From the NCBI GenBank assembly GCA_024291935.2, contig JAGTYA010000025.1:10933501-10997500 (forward strand): 64,000 nucleotides of DNA, read 5' to 3'. Of this stretch, positions 1-12,500 are shown piece by piece (within the stretch, counting starts at the first letter, position 1; each line of letters starts with the position of its first letter). The DNA is from Okapia johnstoni. Its lineage: Eukaryota > Chordata > Mammalia > Artiodactyla > Giraffidae. The translations under genes and the position numbers were made by a program. Under the pieces are notes generated by a model. That model searched no databases. It saw nothing but the letters and a program-made list of their open reading frames with translations, and was not told the origin of the DNA.

Positions 1-275
1 ATCGAGTCGGTGATGCCATTCAGCCATCTCATCCTCTGTCGTCCCCTTCTCCTCCCGCCTTCAATCTTTCCCAGCATCAGGGTCTTTTCCAATGACTCAT
101 TTCTTTGCATCAGGTGGCCAAAGTATTGGAGTTTCAGCTTCAGCATCAGTCCTTCCAATGAATACTCAGGACTGATCTCCTTTAGGATGGACTGGTTGGA
201 TCTCCTTGGTGTCCAAGGGACTCTCAAGAGTCTTCTCCAACACACAGTTCTAAAGCATCAGCCTAAGTTTTTCCA
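1..275 (-). repeat. BovB LINE 3' fragment, antisense
   Basis: The plus strand reads as the reverse complement of the 3' end of the ruminant RTE-type LINE BovB. It carries the 'gtcggtgatgccat' and 'gtattggagtttcagc' blocks that recur at 18303-18755 and 47528-47865. The left side is cut by the window edge. The reading frame is the C-terminal end of the LINE reverse-transcriptase ORF and is not a host gene. Confidence 0.85.
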
Positions 276-609
276 AAGTATATGCAAAGACAGGGTCTAT
301 CCCTTATTCAGCTCACTTTGGGATCTTCCAACATAACCATTATAAAGAGAGGGTGGCAGTTATCAGAGGTGGGGTCCTCTGCTGTGGGGGGACAGAATGA
401 GTGGCTGAGGGACATGGCAGGGGTCTGGCTGCAACAGTGCCCAGATTTCACGACGTGCTGCTCTCCAGGCATTTGCCAAAGTTCAGACCCTCTCCAAGGA
501 TCTGTGTCAATTTTTGCCATCTCCGCATCAAACCTGTATTATTATTCTTTAGTTGCTATTTTTCCTTAAATCATCTCACTCTTTTTACTTAATTGATTTA
601 AAGGGATAG

Positions 610-810
610 CCCCTGGGGGCTCTGGTAGCAAAGAATCTGCCTGCAGTGCAGGAGACCAAGGTCAATAACTGGGTCAGGAAGATGCCCTGGAGAAGGAAAT
701 GGCAACGCACTCCAGTTTTCTTGCCTGGAGAATCCCATGGACAGAGGAGCCTGGCAGGCTACAGTCCATGGGGTCTCAAGAACTGGACACGACTGAGCGA
801 CTGAGCATTT
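610..810 (+). repeat. Bov-tA SINE
   Basis: A diverged tRNA-like head ('agcaaagaatctgcctgc') is followed by the BovA body ('tggagaatcccatggacaga') and the tail 'gacacgactgagcgactgag'. It is in the sense orientation. Confidence 0.9.
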
Positions 811-910
811 AAAGGGAAGTTGTATAATTGTCGGAAATATAGGACTAAGATGGTTTGATGTGCTCATCAATTGTTTTTAGTACACATTATACTAAACAAC
901 TCAGGTTAAA

Positions 911-936
911 ACCACACACACACACACACACACACC
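911..936. repeat. (CA)n microsatellite
   Basis: An uninterrupted AC dinucleotide run in EFCC1 intronic sequence. Confidence 0.95.
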
Positions 937-2299
937 ACACCCCTCCTGTTCACCTGAGTGCTGCCTACGGTCCCCCAGAACACGAGCAGAGGCAGGACCT
1001 CCTGTGTTCAGAAGCGCCATATTTCATTTCAGGGCCATCAGCGTTTACTGGTGGATGAACACGGGATTGAGCTGGGGGCCGGGGGCAGAAGGCAGTTTAG
1101 GCAGCTCCACGGAAGCCCTCTCTTTGCACTGCAGAACCCAGGGAGGGTCCATCCGCTGGAGGCCTGCAGCCGGGAGCTGCCAGGACCGGAGGGAGAACTC
1201 AGGAACATCTGGCCCTTGTCAGATGTGTCGGAGGCTGGGCCAGGAGCCAGAGGTGGCTGCCGCCTCCAGAAGGAGGACAACGTCCGGGGCGGGGAGCTCC
1301 GGGCGGTGTGCAGATGTGCGCGGCTGGAGAGGACACCCCCAGGACGAGGACTGGGATCTGCCGGGCGTGAGGGCACGAGGGGACAGTGGGCGGCGAGGGC
1401 CCGCCGCCCCCCACAAGGGCTTGAGCAGGAGGCGATCAGCGACTCCTATGGGGCGACCGGCCTCTCTGCAGACATGCCCCCAGCCCCTCTGCGTCTCCCC
1501 CGGGAGAGCGGCCCGCGTGGGCAGGGGTAGGGGTCGCCGGCCAGGGAGGGCGTCCACCAGCCTTTTCAGTCCTGCTGCCTCAGGTCCCGGGCCGGATCTG
1601 GTGCGTCTCCAGCTGTCCTTTGCAGTGCCAACCTCTCTTTCCAACAGAGAAGCCGCGGCCTGGTTCAGAGGCAGACAAAAAACAAGACCGAGGTGGCGCT
1701 GGCGGTTCTGCTGTTATTTCCCGTGTTCCTGGTTGCTTCCTACCTTTGGAAGAGATGCTGGCTTTTCGCTGTTGGCGATAATATTTCCTATGAAAGGAAA
1801 TCTGTTTTAGTCAACAGTTCAGCCAGGGACCCCAAATGCCTGCGGTTAGAGGAGGTCCTGCTCACTCTCTCACTTGGAGGGTCCAACCCTCCGTGGGCTG
1901 GGCAGGGGGTCAGCCGCATCCACAGGCCTGGGACGGCCCCAGGGTCCGAACGCTGATGCCCTTTTCACTATCTTTCTGGAACAATCCAAGAGCAGAGGGA
2001 TGGGGGGAGCTGGAATCCTGTTGGGCGCGGGCCTGTGGCCACCTGATCCACCCTTCCTCTCCTCACCTGAACTGCCGCCAACGGTGTCATTCATCCATGC
2101 CCTCATTCATTCATTCATTCGACAAACCTCGACTGGCCGCTCCATCCTGTTTGGGCCCCTCCAGGAAACACCAACAGTCACTGAAGTCCACGGGAGCTCA
2201 GGGCATCCAGGCGGGGAGGCGAGACGAGAGAGGGGGTGCTGGGGACCAGCCTGCTGGGCTGCACCCGGCGGGCCGAGGGAGCTGCGGGACCTCAGCAAG

Positions 2300-2400
2300 C
2301 TCCTCCTGCTCTGCACCTCAATTTGCACATCTGTGAAATGGCAGGAATGAGAGTAAGTCTTTCTTAGGGCTACTGGGAGGAGTAGATGAGTTTTTCCATT
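2300..2400 (+). repeat. MIR SINE remnant
   Basis: Contains the MIR-like block 'cacatctgtgaaatggcagg' followed by a degenerate 3' part. It is an old mammalian SINE. Confidence 0.55.
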
Positions 2401-2424
2401 AAAAGACTCAGAGCACACACTGCA

Positions 2425-2690
2425 ATCTATAAAACAAGTGAACAACAAGGACCGACTATACAGCACAGGGAACTACACTCAGAAGCCTGTAATAACCTAT
2501 GATAGAAAAGAAGCTGAAAAAGAATACGTGTGTGTGTATACACACACGTATTCCTTTCCAGGTTTTTCCTATTCTTTTTCATATATATATATATATTTTT
2601 TTTATATACACACATACAACGGAATCACTTTGCTGTATACCTGAAACTAACATAATACTGTACATTCACTAGACTTCAATTTAGAATTAA
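2425..2690 (+). repeat. L1 3' end with hairpin and AT repeat
   Basis: The order 'tatacagcacagggaactac', 'aatcactttgctgtatacct' and 'gaattaaat' is typical of artiodactyl L1 3' ends. Inside it lie a perfect 14-bp inverted repeat (2522-2535 with 2540-2553, 4-nt loop) and an (AT)n/T-run at about 2580-2602. Confidence 0.7.
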
Positions 2691-3398
2691 ATGTGCATAT
2701 CGAAGGGGAAGAACAGAGCAGGATCCAGTACCCAGTAAGGTGTTGGCAGTGCTTATCAAAGATCCAGAGGGCAACAGACAGAAGGGTCAGTGAGTCTGGC
2801 CGTCCCGTGCCCTGAGGTCACCACCAGCCATGAGCCGGAGACCAGGCTGGACCTCGGAAGCCCCCCATTGGATGCTGTGTTAAGGATGCTGGCATCCCTT
2901 CTCTCGGCCGTGGGAGCCACGAGAGGGACGGGGTCGGAGCTGTCTTCCAGAAAACGGCCAGGACAGCAAGTGCTGACAGCCTGCGCGTGCGGGGAGGGAC
3001 AGACAGCCTTCACAGGTCACAAGTCCCCTCTCTGTGACCTTGGGGCTGGAGCCTTCCAGGAAGCTGGAGGTGCAAGTCAGGGGGGTCACAGGTGACCTCC
3101 GCCTGCCCCTAGGTCCACTCCCCGGACCAACCCCACACATCTCATTCTTATGGGAAACCCTCATTAAACCACGGGCCCCGTGGTCCAGTCCTGGGGCCAA
3201 GAACTGTCAAGTTTCTAGGCCCAGAATATTCCAGCAGAGCTTTCCACAAGCTACTGCAGGGAGGGCTTGCAGCCAGTCCATCAAGGAATACTACACAGAC
3301 AGATGCATCCTCCTAACCTGAACCGCTCGTGAGTGCCCTCCTGCAGGTCAAGGTGGGAAAAGTCAGCAATTCCATCTGTGTCAGCCGGACACATGCAT

Positions 3399-3566
3399 GG
3401 GCTTCCCTGGTGGCTCAGCAGTAACCGCCTGCTGATGCAGGAGATGCAGGAGACGAGGTTCGATCCCTGGGTCAGGAAGATCCCCTGGAGGAGGAAACGG
3501 CAACCCACTCCAGTATTCTTGCTGGAGAATCCCATGGACAGAGGAGCCTGGAGGGTCCAGTCCACA
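3399..3566 (+). repeat. Bov-tA SINE, 3'-truncated
   Basis: The head 'gggcttccctggtggctcag' and body are present. The copy stops in the 'gaggagcctggagggtcc' part and lacks the usual gactgagcgact tail. Confidence 0.85.
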
Positions 3567-4745
3567 GCCTCGCTGCGACCCACCCCCCCGGGCTGGCCTC
3601 TCCGTACGACCTCCAGGTGGCCAAAGCCAATGGCCACTGCTTGGGGGGCCAAGATGACACCCTCCTCTTGGGGGGAGCGGGAGAAGCAGATACAGGAAGA
3701 CAAGGAGGCCTTAGGGATTGCACGGGGCTTCCAGGAAGAGGTGACCAGGCAGCAGCCGCTGGGGGTGGGTGGGGCTCATAAGGAAACAGGATCTGAGGGT
3801 CCAGGGATGCAGACAGATTTGGAAGTCAGGGTGCTGGCTGAGCCCTCGCAGGAGGAAGAGAGACGAGGTCCTCGGATTTAGGGTCAGGACGTGGAGGACG
3901 AGCGAGGGAAAGGGCACTGGGGGGGACGGGCGCCTCCTGGAAGCCGAGGGCCAGAGGTGTCCAGCCAGGGAGCGGGGTGGCTGACAGGACGTGAGTGGAG
4001 CAGGCAGAGAACGGGCTTGGAGGCTTGCTGTCTCTGTTCCAAGGTGGCGATGGCTCAGCTCGCCCGTGTGACACGCGAAGGGTCCTGTGGCTGCAGATGG
4101 ACCCTGCGGAGAGGGGCCGGCCATGCAGGCCAGGAGGGCCAGCTGCTGGACAAGAGGAACACCCCATGTTTCTCTGCAGCCGCGTCGCACCTCTTGGAAA
4201 ATTCCAGAGCATGTCCTCGTCCATGGCGCTCTGTCCCAGCTCTGTCCTCGCTGGCTTCCCCGTCCTGACTCCGCTGCATGTGACCTGCGGTCCCCTAACC
4301 AGGGCAGCAGCTGGGCTGGGCCACTCCCAGCTCCCCGCGCAAGCGTCCCCTGCACCTGGCGGGCCCGGAGAGTAAACTCAACTCCTATACTTCTGAGCCA
4401 TGTGGCTTGGGCTGGCCACTCTGGGAAACGGGGGTCAGGAGGCTCCCTGCCCCCATCCAGGCAGGGTGTTTGGAGGACATGTTCAAAGCCCTGGAGCAGT
4501 GCCTGGCACCTCTCCGGGATGCCGAGAGATTTAGCTGTTGCAGTGTTGATGCAGGAAGTCGCCCGTGGAACCAGCTTCTAAGACCCCGGTGTCAGAGGGG
4601 ATGTGGGGAACATAGGCCAGCCTCTGCTAGGAAACCGTTCATCGGGGCTGTCCCCGCCATCTCATTTTGCTTGTTGAAGCCCTTAAATAACTTAGGGAGA
4701 AAAGAAGTTTCTCGCAGTGGGAAGACTTAGATACTGTCCATCGTT

Positions 4746-4954
4746 GTGGTGGTTTAGTCGCTCAGTTGTGTCCCACTCTTTGCGACCCCGTGGACTGTAG
4801 CCCGCCAGGCTCCTCTGTCCATGGGATTCTCCAGGCAAGAGTACTGGAGTGGGTAGCCATGCCCTCCTACAGGGATCTTCCCGACCCAGGGATCGAACCT
4901 GTGTCTCCTGCATTGGCAGGTGGATTCTTTACCTCTGAGCCACCAGGGAAGCCC
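4746..4954 (-). repeat. Bov-tA SINE, antisense
   Basis: Starts 'tagtcgctcagttgtgtccc' and ends 'gagccaccagggaagccc', so the tRNA-derived head is at the right end. The copy is nearly full length. Confidence 0.92.
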
Positions 4955-5826
4955 ATCCCAACGCTATTCAAAATTCTACCCACTGAAGCCTGTTACTGTT
5001 TACACAGCTCCTCTGTCAGGAAGCTCACTACCTCCCAAGGAAGCCTATGCCATTCTCGGTCAGTGGTCTTTGTGAGAAAGCGATCCTGAACCCTAGACTC
5101 CGGTGTCCTCTCTTCTGGCTGTGATCTTAGCCTCTGGAGTTGAGACGGACTGTCCCCACCCCAGTTAGACCTCAAATGATATGCCCTAAGTTCTAGTTTC
5201 TCTCTGAACCAAGAATCCGCATCCAGGGGGTCTCACACTGATTGCTGCCGAGCCCCTTCCCATCCTCGGCTTGTGCTGGGGGGGCCTGAATGCAGGGCAT
5301 TATCAGTCAGAGTTAGTGGCTCATAAAACACAGAAGGCTGGAGCTCCTGGCCACCCCGATGGCTTCCTGCCCCTCTGCCTGCTGGCAGAGGGTAAGAACC
5401 CAACGGGAACTGGGAGGACCTCGGAGGCAACGGCTCCAGTGATCCACCTGCAAAAGGGGCCCCCAGTCCCACTGCCAGTCCCTGCTGGCAGCGCTGGGGT
5501 GGGAACCAAGGACCCCCGCCCTTCTGGACACAGAGGCTCCTCAGAGGGTTTTGCCTCTAGTCCCATTGGCTAAAATCACGTCACAAGCCTATGTCTTAGC
5601 TGCAAGAGAATCTGGGTGACTGTCCACCATGGAAAGCTGACTCTGCCATTCTGGCCATCAGGTAGGGGGCCAGTGGGGTCAGCCGCAGAGGCCACCACGG
5701 GCTTTGGCAGGCATGTCACAGGCAGCTTAGCCTTAACAGTGGGGAGGGTGGGCCCACACCCCACACTCCCGCGGGAAACCGGCAGAGCCCCCGCCCTCTT
5801 AACACCTGCGTCTCCCCCACCCACAG

Positions 5827-5984
5827 GTCAGAGGGCACCCAGCTCCCAAGTTCACCACGAGCCAGCCCAGAGCAAGACACCAAGAGTAGTGGACCTGAGG
5901 ATGGTGGGACCAGAGGCCCAGAACCCCCTCCAGAGGGAGCCTGGGGGTCCGGCAGCAGCCCGGCGAGCAGACCCCCGGACCAAG
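5827..5984 (+). CDS. EFCC1: EFCC1 coding exon (first in window)
   Basis: The acceptor 'tctcccccacccacag' precedes 5827 and the donor is G|GTTTGT. The exon starts with the third base of a split codon and reads [16 protein letters not shown]..., ending ASRPPDQ. It is an acidic, Pro/Ser-rich linker that aligns with the human segment just before [10 protein letters not shown]. The donor deviates from GTRAGT, but the match to the family and the phase support it. Confidence 0.8.
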
Positions 5985-6506
5985 GTTTGTCCTGCACACC
6001 CAGGGTGCTGTCTGCACTGATGCCGCCATCTGGCATCCAGACAGAGCCCCACCTTCTACCTGCTGAGGGTGGGCTTCCCCAGCGCCCCCACCAGGGCCTG
6101 AGAGCGGATACCCTGTAAGGGAGGGTGGGTTCCAGGGAGGCAGGCTCCAGCTCAGGGTGCAGTAACATGTCTCCTGTCAATGCAGTGCAGGAGTGGGTTG
6201 GGCACCCAGGGAGCTGGAGTGGGGGTAAGCTCCCCGTCATCAGAGGTGTGCAAGCAGGACTGGCTGGTCACCCCTCAAGAAGGCCACAAAGAGGCCCATC
6301 GTGTTAAGAACCCGGGTCTGCTGGGTGTGCAGCATCAGGAGCAAAGGAAAGCAGGAAGAAACTATCTGAGTCGGTGCCCCAGGGCTCTCCCAGCTGGGCT
6401 GTAGGCAGGCGTGGACAGGCTGCTAGGTGCCAGCCCTCTCACATGACTTCAGAGGCCCTACGCTGCTCCGGCCTTGGGTACCGGGACAACTGTGACTATA
6501 GTGACA

Positions 6507-6548
<42 letters not shown>

Positions 6549-9500
6549 CAGCAGCAGCAGGAAATCCCCAGGAAGAAAACCAAATTGTCAATACTGGAAA
6601 CACGATAACATGATAAAAAATTATTGACCAGTCACCTCAATTCCGGTTCCACTGGGTCTGGAGTACTTTTTATGAAGAACACACAGAACAGCCCTGCAGC
6701 CACCCAGCTGGGTGTCCAAAATCAGGGCAGCCGAGCCAGGGGTGCCTAAACCTGCCAGCCCATCAGGATCACCCAGGAGCCTCATAAAATACAGGTGCCC
6801 CGGGCCCACCCCTGGACACACGGTCCTCTGGGGCTGGGGGCCGTGCCAGCCAGGACACTGTCCATTCAGCCTGAACTGCTCTAGTTCAAGGGAACTTTCT
6901 GGTTCACCTAACTCACTTAAAAGCCCTGGCAGGCTTCCGCACAGTCCCATGTCAGCAGAGCCCCATGCCCCTGGCCTCGCCCACCAGCCTCTGCGAGGCT
7001 CACTGTGCAGAAGGCGCACCCCTCACCCCCAGCAACCAGGCCCATGCCCTCCAGGCCCTGGCGGGAGGAACAGGAGCATCCCTCCTCCCTGAAAGTCTGA
7101 GTCAGGGTTTGGCCCGACCGTCCCCAGCCCCCGCGGGGTCCCCAGCCCTGCCTGCACCAGTCACGTGGCCGGGCGGCTACGCTCTGACTGCCAGATTGGA
7201 CTCATGTGTCCACCCTGAGCCTGGGCGGAGCGGAGGCGGGAGGGCTCCCCAGGGGAGTCGGGGCGGCCCCCAAAGAGGGGGCTCCTCCCCTGCCTCTGTT
7301 CCTGTCCACAGCCCGTGCTTCTCCAGGGCTGGACGAGCAGCTGTTCCGCTCGGTCGAGGGCCAGGCTGCCTCTGACGAGGAGGACGACCGCGAGAAGTGG
7401 CAGGAGGCGCAGCGGCTGCCGGCCGAGGTCACGGCCCTGCTGGCTGGTCTCTCCAGCTGCGGGAAGGGGTACGTGCTCCTGCGAGGACGTCCAGGATCGG
7501 GCATACCCAGGGCTGAGCCCCTACGGTCATCCTGGGAGCACAGGGCGGACCCTCTATGCAGTGACGGGCCTGGAACATGGGAGGCTGACCTCCTGATTCA
7601 CATCCAGGCTGGGTCCCCTCCCTGCTGTTTCACACTCTGTCCCCAGATCCATTGGTGGAAGCGAGCCCATGGCCCTGGGCACCTGTCCGGGAGAAATGAG
7701 CTGACCAAGGGCACACTTCCTGGTGGCTTAATTCCCCCTGATCCTCACTCTGATGACTACGGTCCCCGGACCTGCCCTACAGCTCAAGTGTGACTCCCAT
7801 GTGTCAGACCTTTTCCTAATCCATTGCTCTCAATGCTTAAGGCACCCCCCTGCATCAAGTCACCTGACTTCTGAGCCTCAGTCTTCCCGTCTCTAAGATG
7901 GGACACTAACACTTGCCTGGTGGAGGATTTGTGAGGATTCGCCATCAAGGGTATAAAATTCCCCCATGGGGCCTGATCCCAGCAGGTACTCCACGGGGGT
8001 TGGGGGGCAGCGCTGAATCTTTTATTATAAAGTTCTGCTGATTTTCTTGGGTCACTATTATCACCAACCCATTAGGTCAACAAGCATATGAAGCATCTAT
8101 GATATGCCAGGCAAATTTGAGGGCTCCTGGCAAACAGCACTAACCAAGACAGGCCCCTCCTGCCCAGGAGCCTCTGTTCTCCTGAGTGATGACAAGCGTG
8201 AGAAAGAGGAGGGGGCAGGACATGCTAGGGGGCCTCTGAGAAGGTGCTATTTGAGCAGAGATCTGAAGGAAATGAGGGGGAAGCCTTTCGGGCAGAGGGA
8301 ACAGCAGGTGCAAAGGCCTTGGGGCACGTGGGAGGCTGCTGTAGTTGGAGCAGAAAGAGCGAAGGTGAGTGGGAAGGAGGTAGGGGAGGTAATGGGAAGA
8401 CTGGGCGAGGCCTCTGGCTTTTGCTCTGATGACACGGGGAACCGGGGGGGGGGTGTGTGGGCAGGGGATGCCATGGCCCCACCTAGCTTTCAGGGGAAAC
8501 AGACTCAGTAATAACACACCCCCACCCCAGGCTGGAATAGACTTTGGAAAGCAGCCTCCTTGGTGCCAGTACTCTCCCTCACTGCAGGTGCGATGACCAG
8601 ACGGCCAAGAAGCTCATGACTTACTTCAGCCACTTCGGTGGTGCCAACCATGCCCGCGCCCTTGGGGAGCTGGAGGCCCATGTCGCCATGCTGGTGGAGC
8701 AGCTAGGGTCCCAGGGCTGCAGTGCAAAGACTCTGAGGACGCCTGAGGAGGAGGTCAGCGGTGCCCCAGAGGCTGGGAGCCAGACCAATGGCTAGTGTCT
8801 TACAGGTGGAAGGACTGTGAGCCATCTCAGCCAAGTCCTGTGCCCCCTTCACAGATGGGTAAACCAAGGTTCTGAGAGGAGATGATTTAGATCTAATGAA
8901 GAATATTTTGACTGCACATTAAAGGATCCATCTCACACCAGCTCAAGGGGAAAAAAACCCAGGAATTTATTACCGTATGGAGCTGGGAGAATGATTTCAA
9001 AAGGACAGCTAAGATGAGCTTCAGGCACAGCTGGATCCAGGGGCTCAGATTATATTGTCCCCATCTGTCTGCTCCATTTTTTTCACGGGTGCTGTCCTCA
9101 CTTTCCCCTGCTATAGAGGGGCTTTCTCCATGTGGTAGGGTGAGGGAAAGCAGGACCCCAGGCAGCTCTAGGCTCCCATAAGCCTACTTAAAAAGCCCCA
9201 GAGGAACAATAATAGCCCTGTACAGTAAATCTCAGGGAAGAATGCCAATGGTCAGCCTCAGTCACGTGCCCACACCTGGACCAATCTCTGTGGTAGGCGG
9301 GCAAGGTCCCGTGATTGGCAGCTCCATCAAAGCCAGATGAAATGGAAAACTGACTGTGGAGAGGAGGAGGGTGGGGCCAGCCAATACCAAGAGCGGTGTC
9401 CCCATTTCGATAAGACCATTTGGCATTTTTTCTGTCTACTCCATGGCATCACAGTCATCAAATGTGGAATGCTACGGACAGTTTTCATTTCACTAAGCCC

Positions 9501-12500
9501 TCAGCACAATGCCACTTTTGCAAACTGATTTTGATAAAAGAGTGTCACATTTATATTCCTGAAACTCTAAATCTGTACTGTGGGGTGTCTTTTTTTAGGG
9601 TTTTATGGGTTTGCCTTTTTTTTTTTTAACATATCTGTGGTCTGATGCAGTTTCAAACGGCATAGCGCCCACCCCTTTCTAGTTAAATCTCAAACAGGAG
9701 GCTGGGGAGCTCAGTTCCTGAGACGCACAGACCACGCTCCCAAGTCCACAGGCCCCTCACTCTCTCTCCTGCCCAAAGACTCCACACCTTCAGCTGCTTC
9801 TCTTTCCCTCCATCGGTGTCAGGAACGGGGGCTGTCTCGTTGCTCCCATCCCTGCTTTAGAAGGCAGGTGTCCACGTGGCATTCTGCAACTCGCCATCCT
9901 CTCCCCCCTGGTACTCTGGAGGCCAGGGTTGGGCCGTGACTGAGGCCGGGCTAGTTGGGCCCCTCTCCTGGGGCTCCCGTCTCAAGGGAGGGGGGCAATG
10001 GGTGGAGAGTGTTCTCAGCTGCAACCCCCAGACAGGAGTCTCCAGCTGCTTCTCCTGCCTCACCCTCTATGCCCCCACCCCTTGACATTCTCCAGCCATC
10101 GGCCCATTCTGGAGACAAGCCAATAGCCTGGCAGTGAATTCCTGCTCGGTTCAAACTGGCCAGACTAGCTTGCTGCTTGCTACCAAAAAAATTTAGAAAG
10201 GATAAGCAGATGAATGAGAAGAGAAGGAAGGATGGAGTCCTTCCACCATAAAAGGGAGCACGTACGTTCTTGCGTCAGCCTGACTGACCGTGTGGCCTTG
10301 GGCCAAGCGTGCAAGCTTCTCTGGGCCTCGGTGCCCTCCCTGGGGAGACAGGGCGGTTCTATCTGTAGGCTCGGGGGCCAGATGGGATGACCCCTGTGGG
10401 AGGATCGGGGCAGGTCGTGGGTGCTGCCTGGGGGTGGTGCTGCGTGCACGGGGCCGAGGGTGGCAGCACGGGCGCTGAGCCCCTGGTGTCCCCGCAGGCA
10501 GAGCTGCAGCGGAAGGTGGTCGAGAATGAGCGCCTGCGGCAGGAGCTGCAGATGGTGGAGACAGAGAGGGTGAGGCTGTCCCTGCTGGAGGAGAAGCTTC
10601 AGGACGTGCTGGGACTCCTGCAGAGGCTCCGCGACCGGGTAGGCTCACGGGAGCTGGCATATCCAGGGCTGGGGAGGGGCCCGCAGCGGTGGGGCCCACC
10701 TGCGTCAGGCACTGCCTCTGAGCTGTCCCCACGTAGACAGGTGTCACCTCTACTTCCAGACACAAAAAGAGCTCAGGAAAAGTAACCAAAAAGAAGGGGA
10801 AGTTCTCTAATTCATTTTATGAAGCTAATATAACTTTGATCTCAAAACCAGAGGACAACTCGTATAAGAAAAGAAAATTATAAGCTAATATCACGCTTAA
10901 ATATGGATGCAGAAATATTAATCAGCATATTAGCAAAGCAAACCTGGCAGTGTTTAAAGAAACACAAGGTGATGAGTTGGATTGATCCCAGGAATTCAAA
11001 GATGGTTCAAGATCAAGCATCTATTAACACAGACCACCTGGTTCATCCACCGCCCAGCTGGTGGCTTCAGGCAGAGTTCTCATTTTCTCAGCACTGCTTT
11101 TTCACTGGTTAATATAAGAATAAAACAAGCTGTTGCAAGGATTAAAGGAGCTAACACATCAAAATGCTCTTTTTCGTGGTCATTTTCCAGGTGTCTACTT
11201 GGGCACAGGGACGATCTGTCAGTACGTGATCTTGGATTAAGTGGGTCCTGCCTGCTGCTCCAGTCCCCACCAAGAGTCTGGGCAGTGCAGTCATCACAGG
11301 GATGGGGGCCAGGAAAGGACCATGGGCTGGGGGTGGAGGGTGGAGAATGGGCTCTACCTGCCCCCATGGAGCCACACAGACGCTTGTAGGGGCCACGAAG
11401 TCCCACCCATTGCTTGAAGATAGAGCAACCATGGCGAGTCCAGCCCTGTCTCCGTTTCTTCTTTTTAAGAACATATCGAAAAAAGCCCTGGGGAAGATGT
11501 TGCTGAGCACGCTGGATGCTTGCAGGGACCCCACACACGGTAGGTGAGCCCCCCTGCCTGACCCATCTTCTAAGGCCTGGGCAGCATCCTGACCCAGCTC
11601 CTCCGTCCTGAGTGACTTGCCTGCAAAATGCTGCCTCATTCCTGCCCAGCCCACCTGCAAAGGGTACAGTCAGGAGACTTCCCTGTAGCTCAAATGGTAA
11701 AGAATCTGCCTGTGAGGCAGGAGACCAGGGTTCAATCCCTGGGTTGGAAAGTTCCTCTGGAGACGGGAATGGCAATCCTCTCCAGTATTCTTGCCTGGAG
11801 AATTCCATGGACAGAGAAGCCTGGTGGGCTATAGTCCATGGGGTCGCAAAGAGTCGGACACGACTGAGCGACTAACACGCAGTCCTGCCCAGCCCACCTG
11901 CAAACCGTACAGTCAGGAACAGGCTTCAGGAAGCTGAAGGTGCTATTTGAGAAGGACAGGGAGAGGACACTTTAGGGAAAAGGCCAAATAAAAGGCAATG
12001 TGGCCAGACTCCGAGGAAGCCAGGCAGCTCCTTGCTGCCAGTTTGGCCCTGGGCTTAGTGCGGAGGAAGGACTATTATCACACCCATTCCACAGATGGGG
12101 AGACCGAGGCACAGAGAGGCCAAGGGTCAGCCACACTTAGACCTCAGGTCTCTCCCTTAAGCACTAGGCCATGTGGCCCTGTTGTTCAAAGTTCAGGGCA
12201 GCACAGTTTCATCAGGGCCAGCTCATGCCTGGTGACATCAGGAGGGGAGACTCACCAGTGATGAGCCTGTGCTCACTAGCCTCACTGGGCACCGCTGGGC
12301 AGGGCTTGGGTGCGTCCAGGGCCCTGACTGGCCCCGGGCATCAAGGAGGAGTTCAGAACCTGGGCACTAGAAGCTGCCTTCCCTGGGTCCTCAGAGGGAG
12401 AGGAGTGGTTAGGGCTGGGGAGGGACCGGGAGGAGGGCAGGCAGCTCTGCAGGCCACGGGGAACAGAATGACCCTCCCTGCCGCCCACTCTCTCTTTCCA

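Larger units (their letters stand above)
1..5826 (+). other. EFCC1: EFCC1 intron (left part of window)
   Basis: No coding exon was found here. I looked for the EFCC1 segment that precedes the first exon in the window and did not see it, so the EF-hand exons should lie to the left. The stretch holds a BovB fragment, SINEs, an L1 3' end and a (CA)n tract. A GC-rich block at about 954-1660 has long open frames but nothing recognisable. The rest looks like ordinary unique intronic sequence. Confidence 0.65.

Noticed and set aside
610..810. tRNA gene in SINE heads
   Set aside because: The heads are tRNA-derived but diverged and joined to SINE bodies; none forms a plausible functional tRNA.
958..1810. 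Long open frames in the GC-rich block near 1.0-1.8 kb as a missing EFCC1 exon
   Set aside because: The translations do not resemble EFCC1 or any family I know, and no acceptor/donor pair with a matching phase was found. Long frames are expected at this GC content.
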